Notes: a model not told the origin generated them from the letters alone. A stretch of DNA of 64,000 bases from Fragum whitleyi (GCA_948146395.1 OX411548.1:39771737-39835736); one strand, 5' to 3'; positions 24,086-35,740 are shown, numbered from the stretch's first letter. Made by a program: numbers and translations.

Positions 24086-24419
24086 ATATCATTTTCTTCA
24101 ATGAATTGGTGATTAGAACAGTTTTTATTTTAATTCAAGAATTTTTGAAGAAAAAAAAACTTTTCCACACTGTATGAAGCGGATTTATACAAGAGTGCGA
24201 TTAGGTTAAAAGTTTTTAACTTCCATGAAATCAAAAATTATTCTCTTCATACCTTATTCTTTAATATGAAACTTAAAAGTAAAGATTTCACCAATGTGTT
24301 GTTTTCGGGACTCATTTGTGCGCAAAGCTCAACAAATAGCCACGTACCCAAAATTCTTTTGACGAAGGTTCGAAACCAGTTTTAAGCCAAGTATTCATGT
24401 CTTGACGACAAACTTAGAA
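24086..24419. other. unassigned spacer
   Basis: Between MITE-B and a TTAA-flanked element; nothing recognised. Confidence 0.4.
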
Positions 24420-24423
24420 TTAA

Positions 24424-24662
24424 CCTTTGTCATGCTGAATAAATTTTTGCTAAAAATGTTCATCAAAATCAAAGGACAAAAAGCACTGAAAGTCCCAATT
24501 GTAGGTCAATTTTTATTTAAAAAACCAAATCTATTTACAATTCTAGTTTCATATTGGGAAACAGGTGGTGTAGACTAACATCAGACTGCACATATGTGCA
24601 GGCTGGTGTTTGTCTATAGCTCCTGCCAAAGAAGGAATATTCCGCGTTCAGCATGACAAGGG
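24424..24662. mobile_element. TTAA-flanked MITE with central hairpin (piggyBac-like?)
   Basis: Ends CCTTTGTCATGCTGAA and TTCAGCATGACAAGG are inverted and each is flanked by TTAA (24420-24423, 24663-24666). A second hairpin sits inside (GACTGCACATATGTGCAGGC with outer GGTGTAGAC/GTCTATAGC). TTAA duplications are made by piggyBac-type transposases, among others. Confidence 0.7.
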
Positions 24663-24963
24663 TTAAAAGTCTGAACATTTCTGAAAGAATCTACCGAAAA
24701 CATACGTACAATTTGAACGAAATTCGACTTCATTTTATATTACTTAATCAAATGACAAGAGAATGAGAGCCAGCTGACAAATTAAATAGCGAAAATTATA
24801 TGTTGCTAATATTACTCTTTTATACTCTTCTAAATCATTCTCGTTCCTTCAATTCTTAATTCTTATTTGATGTTATATGACATACTTCATTGAGCTGTAG
24901 TTTGAAGTTTCGATCACATTTAAAGGTATCTTATGTGTTATTATAATTACTTTCTTAACAAAT

Positions 24964-25226
24964 GAGACCTGTCACGCGAAAAGGGACCATCCGGGAATTC
25001 TTTAAAATGAAATATTGAAAAAGAGATTTGATCCACCATAGGTCAATCAGAAGAAGTCGTATTACAAAAATTCTTTCTCTAGAAGATAGATTGTTCATTC
25101 TAGATTCAGAAAATGAGCACGTTGCAAAAAGTTCCGACCTTAGTCAGTCTGCGCAATCCGCACAGTCTGACTAGGGCCGACACTTTACGCATCACCCAGA
25201 TGGTCCCTTTTCACGTGACGGGTCAC
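24964..25226 (-). mobile_element. MITE-B copy 2
   Basis: Ends GAGACCTGTCACGCGAAAAG and TTTTCACGTGACGGGTCAC; flanked by AAAT on both sides. The internal hairpin (GACCTTAGTCAGTCTGC...GACTAGGGCCGAC) lies near the right end, so orientation is opposite to copy 1. Confidence 0.9.
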
Positions 25227-25466
25227 AAATAAAAAAAGGATTTGACATTATTAATGTAAAGATCGAGTTATGCTTACAAATCGTACAGATGGAAGACTTG
25301 CAGGTCGATTATCCTGACAACAGCGGTATTCGTGTCACCTAAACTACCTTTTTCTTATACCCCCTAGACACAAAAATGTATAAGATATAATTCCTGGGCC
25401 TTTACGTTAATCAACGAACGTACAAGATTAATCTGTAAATAGAGGATATTGAATGAGTGGCCATGG

Positions 25467-25592
25467 AATACCGAATTTTATTAAACGAGTCATCTAAAAA
25501 CAGATAAAAACTCGGCACAGAAAAACAGATAAAAACGAGGCTGTGCCGAGTTTTTATCGGCTTTAGTTGACGAGTTTAATAAATTCGGTATT
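25467..25592. repeat. foldback, ~45-bp arms
   Basis: ACCGAATTTTATTAAACGAG and CGAGTTTAATAAATTCGGTA pair, continued by AAAAACTCGGCACAG and CTGTGCCGAGTTTTT. The left arm has an extra AAAACAGAT repeat. Confidence 0.85.
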
Positions 25593-25620
25593 TACGAGCA
25601 CAAATTTAATATTCTAATTA

Positions 25621-25729
25621 TAATATGACCCGAAGTTTTGCGAAAAATCGTCGAAATTCTTGAAATTTAACATTTCTATTTTTCGAGAAACGGGTTATTT
25701 CACTCTCGCGAAGTAGGTCATATTATAAA
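25621..25729. repeat. inverted repeat with short arms
   Basis: TAATATGACCCGAAG and AGTAGGTCATATTA bound ~80 bp. The arms are ~18 bp with mismatches, which fits a small MITE. Confidence 0.6.
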
Positions 25730-25739
25730 ACAATGTTCA

Positions 25740-26830
25740 ATATAGAAACAAAATTATCAAAAATGAAAAAGACTACCTTTTAAAACAACTTGCTCAAGGC
25801 AATCAAGTAGTTTCCATTACAAGGGTCTTTAAAATCAAGGTTAAGCAAATGTTAAAGAAGAAATGTTGGATTTGAGTTTTTATTCTCTGTTACGAGTAAA
25901 TGAAGTTCTCTCCTGAACAAACCTGACATTCTAATTAACTTTCAGGGTGATTTCTCTTTCAACAGTCTATCGACTTTCTCTCGTTTTTGTTTTCTCATTT
26001 GTTTTTCTCGTTCAATATTCGTTTCTTGTTTTTCTGTGAGACACGTAAATAATTCAACTCAGACTCAATTATTTACTTCCAAAAGTTCAAACGTTTGGGT
26101 AATGGAATTTGTAACCACACTCATGAAAATGAATAACTTACAGGCTACATATCCTTTGTATCGAATTTTTAATACGTTCTTTTTTCAATCACATGAAATT
26201 TACGAATATTTATATTAATTTGGATTTGTGGAAGAATTTGTCTAGTCAGATAAATAGTCTTATCTATTAGGTTTTTTTTAATCTATTAACCCCCGCCGAT
26301 GAAATTATCCTTCTTTCTTTAAATCCTTCAATGCTATCAGACTTTATTAAAATCCATAGGACCAAACGAACTTAATAAATAGAACCCAAATAGCACGTTA
26401 CTCGTTTAAAGTATCTAATTAATATATTCAACATTCAATATTTTTTAAAAAGAAGAGGGAGCTTCATTCGAAAATGAGCCTGTGCATGATATTTCCGACA
26501 ATTTCATGTGAGCACCAAGCAAAGACTCTGCGCTCTGTAGATAGATACTGTCTCGCAATGTCTTTAGCGAGTCAGGCAATCTTCTAATTACTCTGAGTGG
26601 CTATTTAGACAGCTAAATGTTGTTCCTTCACGCTCATGTCAAATTCTTGGAAATGTCACGCACAAGCTCAAATGTAAATATCTTGGTTTATCCCTCAGTA
26701 GGCGAGCAAACTTTCGATATCTAGAGTTTCGGAATACATAACCATATTTTTGACGAAATTCCAGGGGGTGAAACCTCGGGCCCTGCATCTGCACATGCAC
26801 CAATAAATGACCAATCTTTTATAGATCCAC
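25740..26830. other. unassigned AT-rich DNA
   Basis: No shared repeat. The plus-strand 60-codon frame at 26036 has no support. Confidence 0.4.
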
Positions 26831-26831
26831 A

Positions 26832-26909
26832 AGTTAAAATGAGTGATCAAAGGTCAATTTTGTCTATACCTGTATAGACAAAATTGACCTTTGATCACCC
26901 ACTCTAAAT
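26832..26909. repeat. near-perfect palindrome
   Basis: GAGTGATCAAAGGTCAATTT and AAATTGACCTTTGATCACCC, with centre TGTCTATACCTGTATAGACA. Arms of ~35 bp with one or two mismatches, which suggests it is young or structurally maintained. Confidence 0.9.
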
Positions 26910-27950
26910 TGCAGAATTGTAGTTATATTTATCCCTAAAACTGTCGGCTTGTCCCTTATTGTTTTACTGTTCACAAAACATCAACCCCTCGTAAAATGCG
27001 TTTTCTTAGTCGAGATGGATTTGTTAAGTGTTAAATCATCTCGTAGGATGTAAGACAAATTATTGGACGTTACTCATTCTTCAGTCAATCTAGTTAACGC
27101 CCATTCATTCTCGATGATTCAAGGGTTTTCCTCATTTCATTCATGAAGCATGTCAAGTGCAAAATGTTGACTTTGAAGAATTAAACGCAATCACTGATTA
27201 CATTCGCAAACACATGACTCTTTGATAGACAATTTTATTAGATTATAATTTATTGCATCCTGTATTTATAACATATTTAGAATTATTGCTAGTCTTTACA
27301 CAGGAGTTATTTCAAACACTTTTGAATATTAAAAGTCGTATTGGAAATAAGAAGTCTTGAAAATAGCGGTCTGCAGTTTATGCGGAATTATGAATGCACA
27401 GCGATTTTCAAGTGATAAATGAATGTTCATTGGTCACACAAAATTTGAAAACCAGAATATCTAGACTCTGATCGGCAGTTAACTCAGTAAATTTGAAATT
27501 TCATAAATAAATGTAATAAAACAAAAGTAAGTGGTTTCTACTCCGTCATTTGCCTATATCTCTTGTAAGAATATCTGCTCAGAATGATCCATAAAGGCGT
27601 CTACGCATGATATTTGCCACCGTTGATCACAGATATATAGCAGCTTGACAAAGCCGTCAAATTTATGTGCAACTTAAACTTATGCTTTACAAACCAAGAC
27701 AATGCCTCTGTTTGATAAGGATATTCTTTTTTGTTTTGTTTTTACTAATCATTGAAATATAAAAATCATTTTCAACATTTTCAAGAGGTAGTAAAAACAA
27801 GCTGTTTCTATGAGAGTTTCAAGTGTTTTCCTTTGTGATCTCAAAAAATGAAACGTAAATTATTGAGTAAAAAAATCTAGAAATTATTGAGAAAAATTGA
27901 GTGCAAAATGATTAAAATTCGAAAAGAGACTATTCTAGTTACAGCAAAGG
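26910..27950. other. unassigned DNA
   Basis: About 1 kb without recurring blocks or convincing reading frames. Confidence 0.4.
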
Positions 27951-27955
27951 TGAAT

Positions 27956-28150
27956 ACAGTCAGGAACATAGCGAAATAGACAATATTCTCTTGTTTAAGA
28001 AAAACAAGTCCCTAAATCGCTCGCTCATCGCCCCCTTCATATCTTTATAAATAGTCATTCAATCATTCACAAACGCTCCGAAATCGTCCAAAAACAGTCT
28101 ACAATTTCATTCGAATCACTCCAATCGTATCATGAATTTATATTCTGGCA
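27956..28150 (+). mobile_element. MITE-A remnant, copy 6 (partial)
   Basis: TACAGTCAGGAACATAGCG resembles the MITE-A left end, and CATTCAATCATTCACAAACG and ATTTCATTCGAATCACTCC follow in family order. The hairpin is missing, so this is an internally deleted relic. Confidence 0.45.
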
Positions 28151-28363
28151 TAGATTTGAAAGCTTATGAATTTGAAGACATGTACATCTGTTTTTATCTT
28201 ATAACTGTACAAATATCCGTATGATAACATCCCGTATGATATTTTTTATGATATCACATAGTTATTTCTGGAACAATGATATATTGTTAGTTATTTTTAG
28301 AAATTGCATTTCAGTTAGAAACACCGACGAAAACAAGACAAATATAGGTTATAAGATAAATAT

Positions 28364-28505
28364 AATACGTATTAAGTGTATTGAATGAAAAAATATCAAA
28401 CTCGGTTGTGAGAATTGATAATTGTCTCGGCAGAGCCTCGACAATGATCAATTCTCCCATCCTCGTTAGATATTTTTTTCATATAAGACACTAAGTACGT
28501 ATTAT
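28364..28505. repeat. foldback, ~60-bp arms
   Basis: AATACGTATTAAGTGTATTG and ACACTAAGTACGTATTATAT at the outside; AAAAATATCAAACTCGG and CCTCGTTAGATATTTTT inside; core GAATTGATAATTGTC / GACAATGATCAATTC. Confidence 0.85.
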
Positions 28506-28509
28506 ATAT

Positions 28510-29326
28510 ATATCAACGGAGGATAAAAGGATAACGTTCGTTCGATTCCGTTGATAATTGGATTTAGTCTACTGCCTTTGACGTCATTCTTACGTTCGAT
28601 GTCGTAGACTAAGAATTTCAACTCGTTAAATGCACGATAATGAAGACTACGGTCGTTTAGGTAATTTAAAAACTTTTAGGCACTCGTGCTTCAATATTGC
28701 AGCTACTTGATTGGACTATTGGACAATATTGCACGTGAACTAAGATTGTGTAAATTGTGCAACCAAAATCAAGTATAAGTCCGTTAATTTAGAGATACAT
28801 CACTTGGGCTTTTGAGTAAATCCATGGCACGACAACAAATAAAATATGTAGTTAATTGTATTTTTTGTATGAGGTACGATTTATGGTATATCGTACGACT
28901 GTCTCTATATTTCTGTGAGTTGACCATGAAAATTATTCGGTCAAGATTCTAAAGCAAAACATTTCATGATAAGAACCTATTGGATCGGTATTTTGGAATT
29001 ATTTGCTACTCATCGAAACGAAAAGAATGATCAAAGCGTTTTTAGAAGAAGAAAGAGAGAGAATTGTAGCCAACAAAAGAAGTGAATCATTTACCTTGTA
29101 CGTGTCGTTTGTGAATGCTTTCAATTTGAACTGATTTTTGCATGTATCATATTTTGTGGTTTTAATTGTAAGACCTTATCTATATTCATATCACTTCCTT
29201 TTCAAATGTGAAGTATTTACAACGTCAAATATCAGACCGACGTAAATGCTTATGAAGGATTGTCGTACATGTATACAAGGACGAGATTACCAGTATATGT
29301 ACATGTATACTCATTTACAAATTAAT
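28510..29326. other. unassigned DNA
   Basis: Nothing recurring recognised. AGTCTACTGCC / CGTAGACTAAG at 28567 and 28603 form a small inverted pair. Confidence 0.4.
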
Positions 29327-29330
29327 AAAT

Positions 29331-29590
29331 GTGACCCGTCACGCGAAAAGGGACCATCTGGTAACTCAATAAAATCAAAATTTAAAAAAGAGATTGGTTC
29401 TAGTACAGGCCAACCAGGGGTCGCATTTCCAAAGTTCTTTCACGTGAACGTAGATCGATTATTCAAGTTTCAGAAAATTAGTTGATTGCGCAAAGTTTCG
29501 ACCCTAGTCAGTCTGCGCAGTCCGCGCAGTCTGACTAGGATCTACATTTTACGCACTACCCAGATGGTCCCTTTTCGCGTGACGGGTTCC
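29331..29590 (-). mobile_element. MITE-B copy 3
   Basis: Ends GTGACCCGTCACGCGAAAAG and CTTTTCGCGTGACGGG; flanked by AAAT on both sides (29327-29330, 29591-29594). The hairpin near the right end (TCGACCCTAGTCAG...CTGACTAGGATC) gives the same orientation as copy 2. A short plus-strand frame that crosses its left edge is an artefact. Confidence 0.9.
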
Positions 29591-29652
29591 AAATCTGAAA
29601 TATCTTTTTCCGGTCTTGGTCAACAAATAACATGTGTGGTTTCATATTCAGA

Positions 29653-30079
29653 CAGTTAACAGCATCGTGTATTTGACAAGATGAATGGTTTTGGAATGAA
29701 ATTAAATGAGTGTAATGAGTGAGTTTTGAGTGAAATTAAAGAGAGGTAATCGAATATCGCTAATTTTGTTCGGGACGAACAAAAGTAGCTATATTTATTG
29801 CCTCCCATTAATGAAATGTGCTTACAAGTTCTAAATATCTTCCTATTTCTTGTAGAAACAATCAGACGCCTATAATTTCAAATATGTCAGTGAAATGGCG
29901 ACTTTTTTCCGTCCAAATTTATTTTGAATGTAGATGTTGATCCTTTTTTTTATTGATTCTGGTGCGTTTTTTGGAATGGTTTGAATGAGTGTTTGGAATG
30001 AATAAACGGAGCGCTTCAAGTGAGCGATTTTGAATGGTTTTGATTGAGATAATGTCAATTCCACGATGTAATTAACTGT
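29653..30079 (-). mobile_element. MITE-A copy 7
   Basis: Ends CAGTTAACAGCATCGTG and CCACGATGTAATTAACTG. The hairpin at about 29740-29810 has loop GTTCGGGACGAAC, where both arms differ from the family (GTTCA/TGAAC) in a way that keeps pairing. Confidence 0.9.
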
Positions 30080-30670
30080 GATACAACTTCTCATACAATT
30101 ATAAGAGAGACGTAGAAGTAACGTCAGGCTGACCTATTAATTTATGAAAATACATTTTGCTGTTGTTGTTATTTAAATTTAAGATAAACCCGCTGCATAA
30201 CCTCTAAAAAGCACATAGCCGTTTATGATTTTAAAGCTTTTGTGTGGCCATATATCTTCTTCTATGGGTTTCCTTTAGAATAATACCGTTGGCTCATTGC
30301 CCACATGTCGCTTAGTTAAAGACCTTGGTACAAAAATGATATGTTGTAAATGTTATTTATTTGAATTTAAAATGTATAATGTTAAAAATATGTAAATATG
30401 AATAAACATACCCTTTTTATTTAGTTGTTAACAGTATCCAATAAAACCTAGATCAGGCGAATTGATTAGTTCAATAAACTGTCAAAACGGATTTTAATAC
30501 GAAATTTCACAAATTTACACCAACAAATAAATAACCAAACAGGACATTAAGAGTGAACCCTCAACTTTATATACGACCGTAATACATCTTCAAAGACTGT
30601 AAGTGTAGGAGTATGATAAACCCTTCTTTTTTTAGTGATCTAATGTATTTTTCCTTTTTATATTGTCAAG
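30080..30670. other. unassigned spacer between two MITE-A copies
   Basis: 590 bp with no shared repeat. It holds TTAAAATGTATAATG-type AT stretches only. Confidence 0.4.
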
Positions 30671-31095
30671 TACAGCCGAGAACATTGTATTTTGACAAGC
30701 TGAACGATATCGGAATGGTTTCGGAACGATATAGTATGAGAGAGATGACTGAGGTTTGAATGTAATTAAAGGGGATAATCCAATATCGCTGATTTTGTTC
30801 AAGATGAACAAAATTAGCGATATTTGTTACCTCCCTTTAATAAAATATGCATACAAGTTCTATAAAAGCTTTCTATGTCTTCAACAACTGATCGAAAGTT
30901 TTATTAGGTCAGTGGATTTTTTTCTATCGATTTTCATTTTGAAAGGCAGATGTTGATTTTTATCTTTTCAAGTCATTTTGAACGTTTTTGAATGGCCTGA
31001 GTGAGTGTTTGAAATGGATAAATGGAGCGCTGAGTGAGCAATTTAGAATGGTTTTGATCGAAATGAGAGTCAATTTCATGATGTTTCTAACGGTA
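30671..31095 (-). mobile_element. MITE-A copy 8
   Basis: Same orientation as copy 7. Ends TACAGCCGAGAACATTG and TTTCATGATGTTTCTAACGG. The hairpin at about 30768-30837 is intact with loop GTTCAAGATGAAC. Confidence 0.9.
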
Positions 31096-31446
31096 CCTAT
31101 GACGAAGATGGGAAAGCGAGTGCCAAAGATAAGGTGCCCTGCTTTACGGATGCAAAAACGTACGTACACGTATGTGTACAAGGCGGGACATTTCCTTCAA
31201 TGTTTTTCGGTGGTTTATCGAGAAATAACGGTAGATTATCACTTGATAATCTCACCATAAAAGCAGTGAAATTATCGATAACTTATACCCTGCTTTTGAG
31301 CATTTCACCCTATCTGACGTCATCTATATGGGGCGAAATTAGTGACGGCACAATGATCGTTGCATAGCAATCATTTGCAAAATGACGCGCTATATGAAAC
31401 AATGTTCTAGAGATTTCACATTTTGTCTCATTTTTGCAATAAAGTA

Positions 31447-31597
31447 ATATAATAATCGTGTGTTTTATACGAGTAAGATCGATTAATATTTCATTGAGTG
31501 AACAACAAAAGCTATATTTTCACTCGCCATGAAAATATAGCTGTTTTTGTTCACTCAATGAAATATAATCAATCTTACACTGAAACAAACGATTATC
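31447..31597. repeat. foldback, ~70-bp arms
   Basis: AATAATCGTGTGTTTTATAC and AACAAACGATTAT pair at the outside; ATTTCATTGAGTGAACAA and TTGTTCACTCAATGAAATA inside; centre AGCTATATTTTCACTC / CATGAAAATATAGCT. Confidence 0.85.
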
Positions 31598-31736
31598 CTC
31601 TATATATCTAAGGCGGTTTATCATTTCTAAAACATTTCGCGAATGTTCTCATGCTGAACACAGTGCTGATCTGTGCCTGTGTTATAAATAAGATCAAATT
31701 TTTATTTGGAAGTGAAATTGTTCTGCCAAACCATCG

Positions 31737-32115
31737 TTACTCCCAAACACTGTTCTATAAATGAAGTGATCTGCCTTGTTGGGGTTCGTACTCGTTGTAT
31801 ATCTAGGAAAGTCATTCCTTAGTGGAGGTCAAGAGATCGAAGCCAGCGATCCGCTAAAAAAATGCGCGTCTTCCACCAAACACCGTTTGATAAATGAAGA
31901 GATCTGCCTTGTCTGATTTGGAACCTTTTTTCTAGCTTGGAAAGTATTTCATTGTCGGAGGTAAGGGGGTCGTAGCTGGCGATCCACAAATAACTATTTG
32001 TCTACGACCAAACACCGTTTGATCGAAACGATATTCCTTGGTTGAGTTCGACCTCGTTCTATATCTAAGACAGCTTGCATTTTTTGTCGGAGGAAGGGGG
32101 TCGGAACCAACGAAC
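31737..32115 (+). repeat. ~130-bp tandem repeat, three units
   Basis: CCAAACACYGTTYKATAAATG recurs at about 31743, 31878 and 32008 (periods 135 and 130). Shared blocks are TCTGCCTTGT, TATATCTARGA and GTCGGAGG. No coding frame is conserved between units. Confidence 0.75.
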
Positions 32116-32152
32116 CGCTAGTAGCTGGTTAATATAAGATGACCGAGCAGCC

Positions 32153-32302
32153 TGCACTGATCCCTATTTTGTTTGAAAGTACACTTTTTTGAATAAGACA
32201 TTTCCAAGAGTAGAGGCGAATTGTTAAGATCAAGCTTCTGAATAGCGTCACATAGTTAAATATACACTAAAAATGTACCCTGCACGTAGAGGGATCAGTA
32301 TA
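32153..32302. repeat. possible small inverted-repeat element
   Basis: GCACTGATCCCTA and TAGAGGGATCAGTA face each other ~150 bp apart. Arms are only ~13 bp; a chance pairing is possible. Confidence 0.35.
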
Positions 32303-32409
32303 AACTGGTAGCTCGCTATCTAGTATCGATAGGTATTGGGACAGAAACCCAGTCTAGGGGTCAGAATAGAACTATTGACGTGCAGTGCCTATTTTTTTTT
32401 TTTTTTTTT

Positions 32410-33810
32410 TATACCCCCGCAAAACGAATGTTTTTCGGGGGTATACTGGAATCAGCCTGTCTGTCTGTCCGTGCGTCTGTCAGTCTGTCCGTCTGTCCGT
32501 CCGTCTGTGGACACAAATAGTAGTAAATTTGTGTCGCGAACTCCTCCTTCAGTTTTCCTTCAAAAGCCTTGAAACTTTATAGAAACATTCATCACATGTT
32601 GAAGTTTTGCAAGACGCAATTTTCAGGTCCCAACTTCCCCTGGTTAATGAATTATCTCCCCTTGAACTTAGACATTTTTTCCTATTTGTTACCATGTACT
32701 TATCATTTTGTGTCGCAAACTCCTACTTCAATTTTCATTCAATAGTTATGAAATATTATACAAACATACATCACATAATGAAGTTTTGCAAGACGCAAAT
32801 TTCAAGTGTCAACTCTCCCAGGTTCACTAATTATCTCCCCTTGATCTTAAGATATTTTTTTCTATTTGTTACCATTTACTTATAATTTTGTGTCGCAAAC
32901 TCCTCCTTCAATTTTCATTCAAAGGTTATGAAATATTATACAAACATTCATAACAAGTTGAAGTTTTGCAAGACGCAAATTGCAAGTCTCGATTCCCCAT
33001 GGTTCATGAATTATTTCCCCTTGAACTTAGACATTTTTTCTATTTGTTACCATGTACTTATCATTTTGTGTCGCAAACTCCTCCTTCAATTTTCATTCAA
33101 TTGTAATGAAACATTATGCAAATATTGATCACATAATGAAGTTTTGCAAGAGGCTAATTTCAAGTGTCAACTCCACCAGGTTCATGAATAATGTCCCCTT
33201 GATCTTAAGACATTTTTTTCTATTTGTTACAATGTACTTATAATTTTGTGACGCAAACTCCTCCTTCAATTTTCATTCAATAGTTATGAAACATTATACA
33301 AACAATTATCACATGTTGAAGTTTTGCAAGACACAAATTTCAAGTGTAAACTCCCCCAGGTTCATGTGTTATCTCCCCTTGAACTTTGACATTTTTTCCT
33401 ATTTGTTACCATGTACTTATAATTTTGTGTCGCAAACTCCTCCTGCACTTTCCATTCAATAGTAATGAAACAGTATACAGACATTTATCACATGTTGAAG
33501 TTTTGCAAGACACAAATTTCAAGTGTTAACTCCCACAGGTTTATGAATTATCTCCCCTTGAACTTAAGACAATTTTTCTTTTTGAACACATATACTTGTA
33601 ATTTTGTTTCCCAAACTCCTCCTTCAGTTTTCCTTCAATAGCTTGAAAACATTTATCACCTCTGTCAGTTTTGTAAGACGCAATTTAGAGGTCTCAAATC
33701 CAAGAGTTATCTTAATATTTGAAGCATTTTTTGCTTTTTCTGTCAAAGTATCTCATTCTCTGAAAGCACTTGCGGGGGTATTAAGTCACATTCAGTGACA
33801 AGCTCTAGTT
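32410..33810 (-). mobile_element. pearl/Helentron-like element, seven 179-bp units
   Basis: Read on the minus strand: 5' start CTAGAGCTTGTCAC...GTGAC (a small hairpin), then ACTTAATACCCCCGC, about seven core units with anchor GTGTCGCAAACTCCTCC (plus-strand positions 32531, 32710, 32890, 33068, 33248, 33427, 33606; period 178-180), then a GACGGACAGACGG tract (32458-32508), and a 3' stem-loop TATACCCCCG...CGGGGGTATA followed by a long A run (T on plus, 32391-32409). Open frames across it are repeat artefacts. It resembles known bivalve pearl/Helentron derivatives; the assignment is from architecture. Confidence 0.85.
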
Positions 33811-34316
33811 TTAAATGTTTTTTGCTGAGATCTCGATAGATAGATTACATGTGATGGCTTGATTGGCCAATCGATTATTTTATTAAAAGTGGCAAATTAC
33901 AATAACGATTATCATTTTATATAATACTAAAAGTGAATCAACCAGGATTATTTGATAAAATAACCCTAGTCCAAGCAATTTAGATGGGTCAAGATGGGTC
34001 AATTGTATCTTTTTTGTGACTCAACATCATAAGATAGAAATAATAATTTTCTCGAATAAACGTTTGTACTTATATAAACATAGAAACTTTGGGTCATAGG
34101 GTGACAAAAATATTATAAATAAAGTATGAATAAAGCAGTAGTAACGAAGTTTTGGTCTGAAACTGATGGCTTGTCCGTGACTCCAAAAGTGTTCGTGCCA
34201 GTCAAACTCATATGAATCAGCCCCGCGTTCTGTTCGCAATCATAATATTTTAAGATAATTCTGATCTTGTAAAAGTCAATTACAGTAGGAATAGCAGAAT
34301 CATACACACGATGTTT
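33811..34316. other. unassigned DNA
   Basis: Contains a short direct repeat GATGGGTCAA at 33985 and 33995. Nothing else recognised. Confidence 0.4.
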
Positions 34317-34477
34317 AAGGTAGTGGACCCATAATAGTTCCACAAATTCTCGGAGCTCATGGCCTTTCACAATATTACCTGAAGTTGCCCAATGAAATCA
34401 TTAGGAAACCTCAGTTTATACTGTTAAAGTTTATGACTTCCGAAACGTTGCGGAACTATTACGGGTCCACTACCATT
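34317..34477. mobile_element. MITE-T copy 1
   Basis: Ends AAGGTAGTGGACCCATAATA and ATTACGGGTCCACTACCATT are inverted. Interior CATTAGGAAACCTCAGTTTA matches copy 2. 161 bp, non-coding. Confidence 0.85.
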
Positions 34478-34806
34478 AGATAAAATGGCAATTGCACGTG
34501 CAAAATTCTGCCGAAGACAAATAGCTTCGATCCTGCTCTGTCAGTGCATTTAGCTTGCACTTGTAAGCAACATGGAAATAAATAATGCATTCCTTTCATA
34601 ATTTAATTTTTGTTGAGTTTATCAAGATTTGTTCATTGAACTTCATTCTAAATGTCTGAAAAATAGTTTTTATATCCCAATGAAACAATTTTGACTACGC
34701 GCATATTTTGAAAACTTCCGCACAAGCAATTCTGGGTCAATGCGAAGAAATCGCAACACTTTTGCTCCATGATATCAAATTACGAGACATGAAGAGCTTA
34801 TATGTT

Positions 34807-34925
34807 GATTTCATGGAGACATTAAACTAAAAATCTTAGCTAACTTATGTATGAATCTGATTTGTGTATTTGTACAGTGTGATAAGGTTTTTTAGTTTCA
34901 AGCCTTCATGAAATCAACACATTAA
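34807..34925. mobile_element. MITE-Y copy 1
   Basis: Inverted arms TTGATTTCATGGAG...AAAAATCTTA and TAAGGTTTTTTAG...CATGAAATCAA surround ATGAATCTGATTTGTGTATT. A relative lies at 62568-62687. Confidence 0.75.
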
Positions 34926-35212
34926 CATCGTAAGAGATGGTCCAATCTTCTTAAACAATGTGCTTTGTAAATCCGTTTGTATATAAAACGTGTGATAGAA
35001 ATCATCAAAAAGATAACTATAACTAGTTTTTTCTTGCCTATTTTGGGACAATAAAACGGTGAAGATATTTTTTAAGTGGCCACTTGTCCTTGCGGGTCAT
35101 CTTTAAGTGCAAAAAGTCATCCCAATAAGTAATCATTTGATGATATGGACTCTCTTTTTCGTTCACCGAAATAGGAAATAGGAAATTTTTAGAGATTAGG
35201 TAAGCTATGGAT

Positions 35213-35352
35213 TTAAGGTATCGGAACCGTAATAGTTCCGCAACGCTTTTGAAGGCATGAACTTTAACTAATTTCATTTGGAAACCTCGGTTAACATTGT
35301 GAAAGAGCATTTGTTCCGAAATGTTGCGGAACTATTACGGGTCTACTATCTT
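35213..35352. mobile_element. MITE-T copy 2
   Basis: Ends TTAAGGTATCGGAACCGTAA and ACTATTACGGGTCTACTATC; interior ATTTCATTTGGAAACCTCGG matches copy 1. Both copies carry GTTCCGCAACG next to the terminus. Confidence 0.8.
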
Positions 35353-35740
35353 AATGGCGAGAGAAGTTTGATCAACACTGGACCAACAATCAGCTGTCGG
35401 AGTATACGAAAAAGGCTGGAGAACTTAATCGTCCAAAATCATTTTGTCAATCGCGTTCATGCTGTTTACGACATAAACAAGTCTTTGGCTCACAATATAG
35501 ACTAAGATCAGCCTCCACATAAGTACATTCTGTTTTCACCTGCTCTGTATTTGATAATAACTGTTTATCGTTTTGTAAATCTGGTTGTACTGCTCCCTAA
35601 ATAGGCATTTTTTAAAAAAACAAAATTAAGATTTAGCAGGATAATTGTTGGTGTTTTCTTACGATTTCTCACTATTCGACTGCTCTCGATTAAGTCTTAG
35701 AAAAGGATATAGGGGATTTATTTGTTTCAGTGTCAGATCG

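Noticed and set aside
32336..33243. Chain of plus-strand frames of 60-90 codons
   Set aside because: They recur at the 179-bp period of the tandem core and have no independent coding signal.
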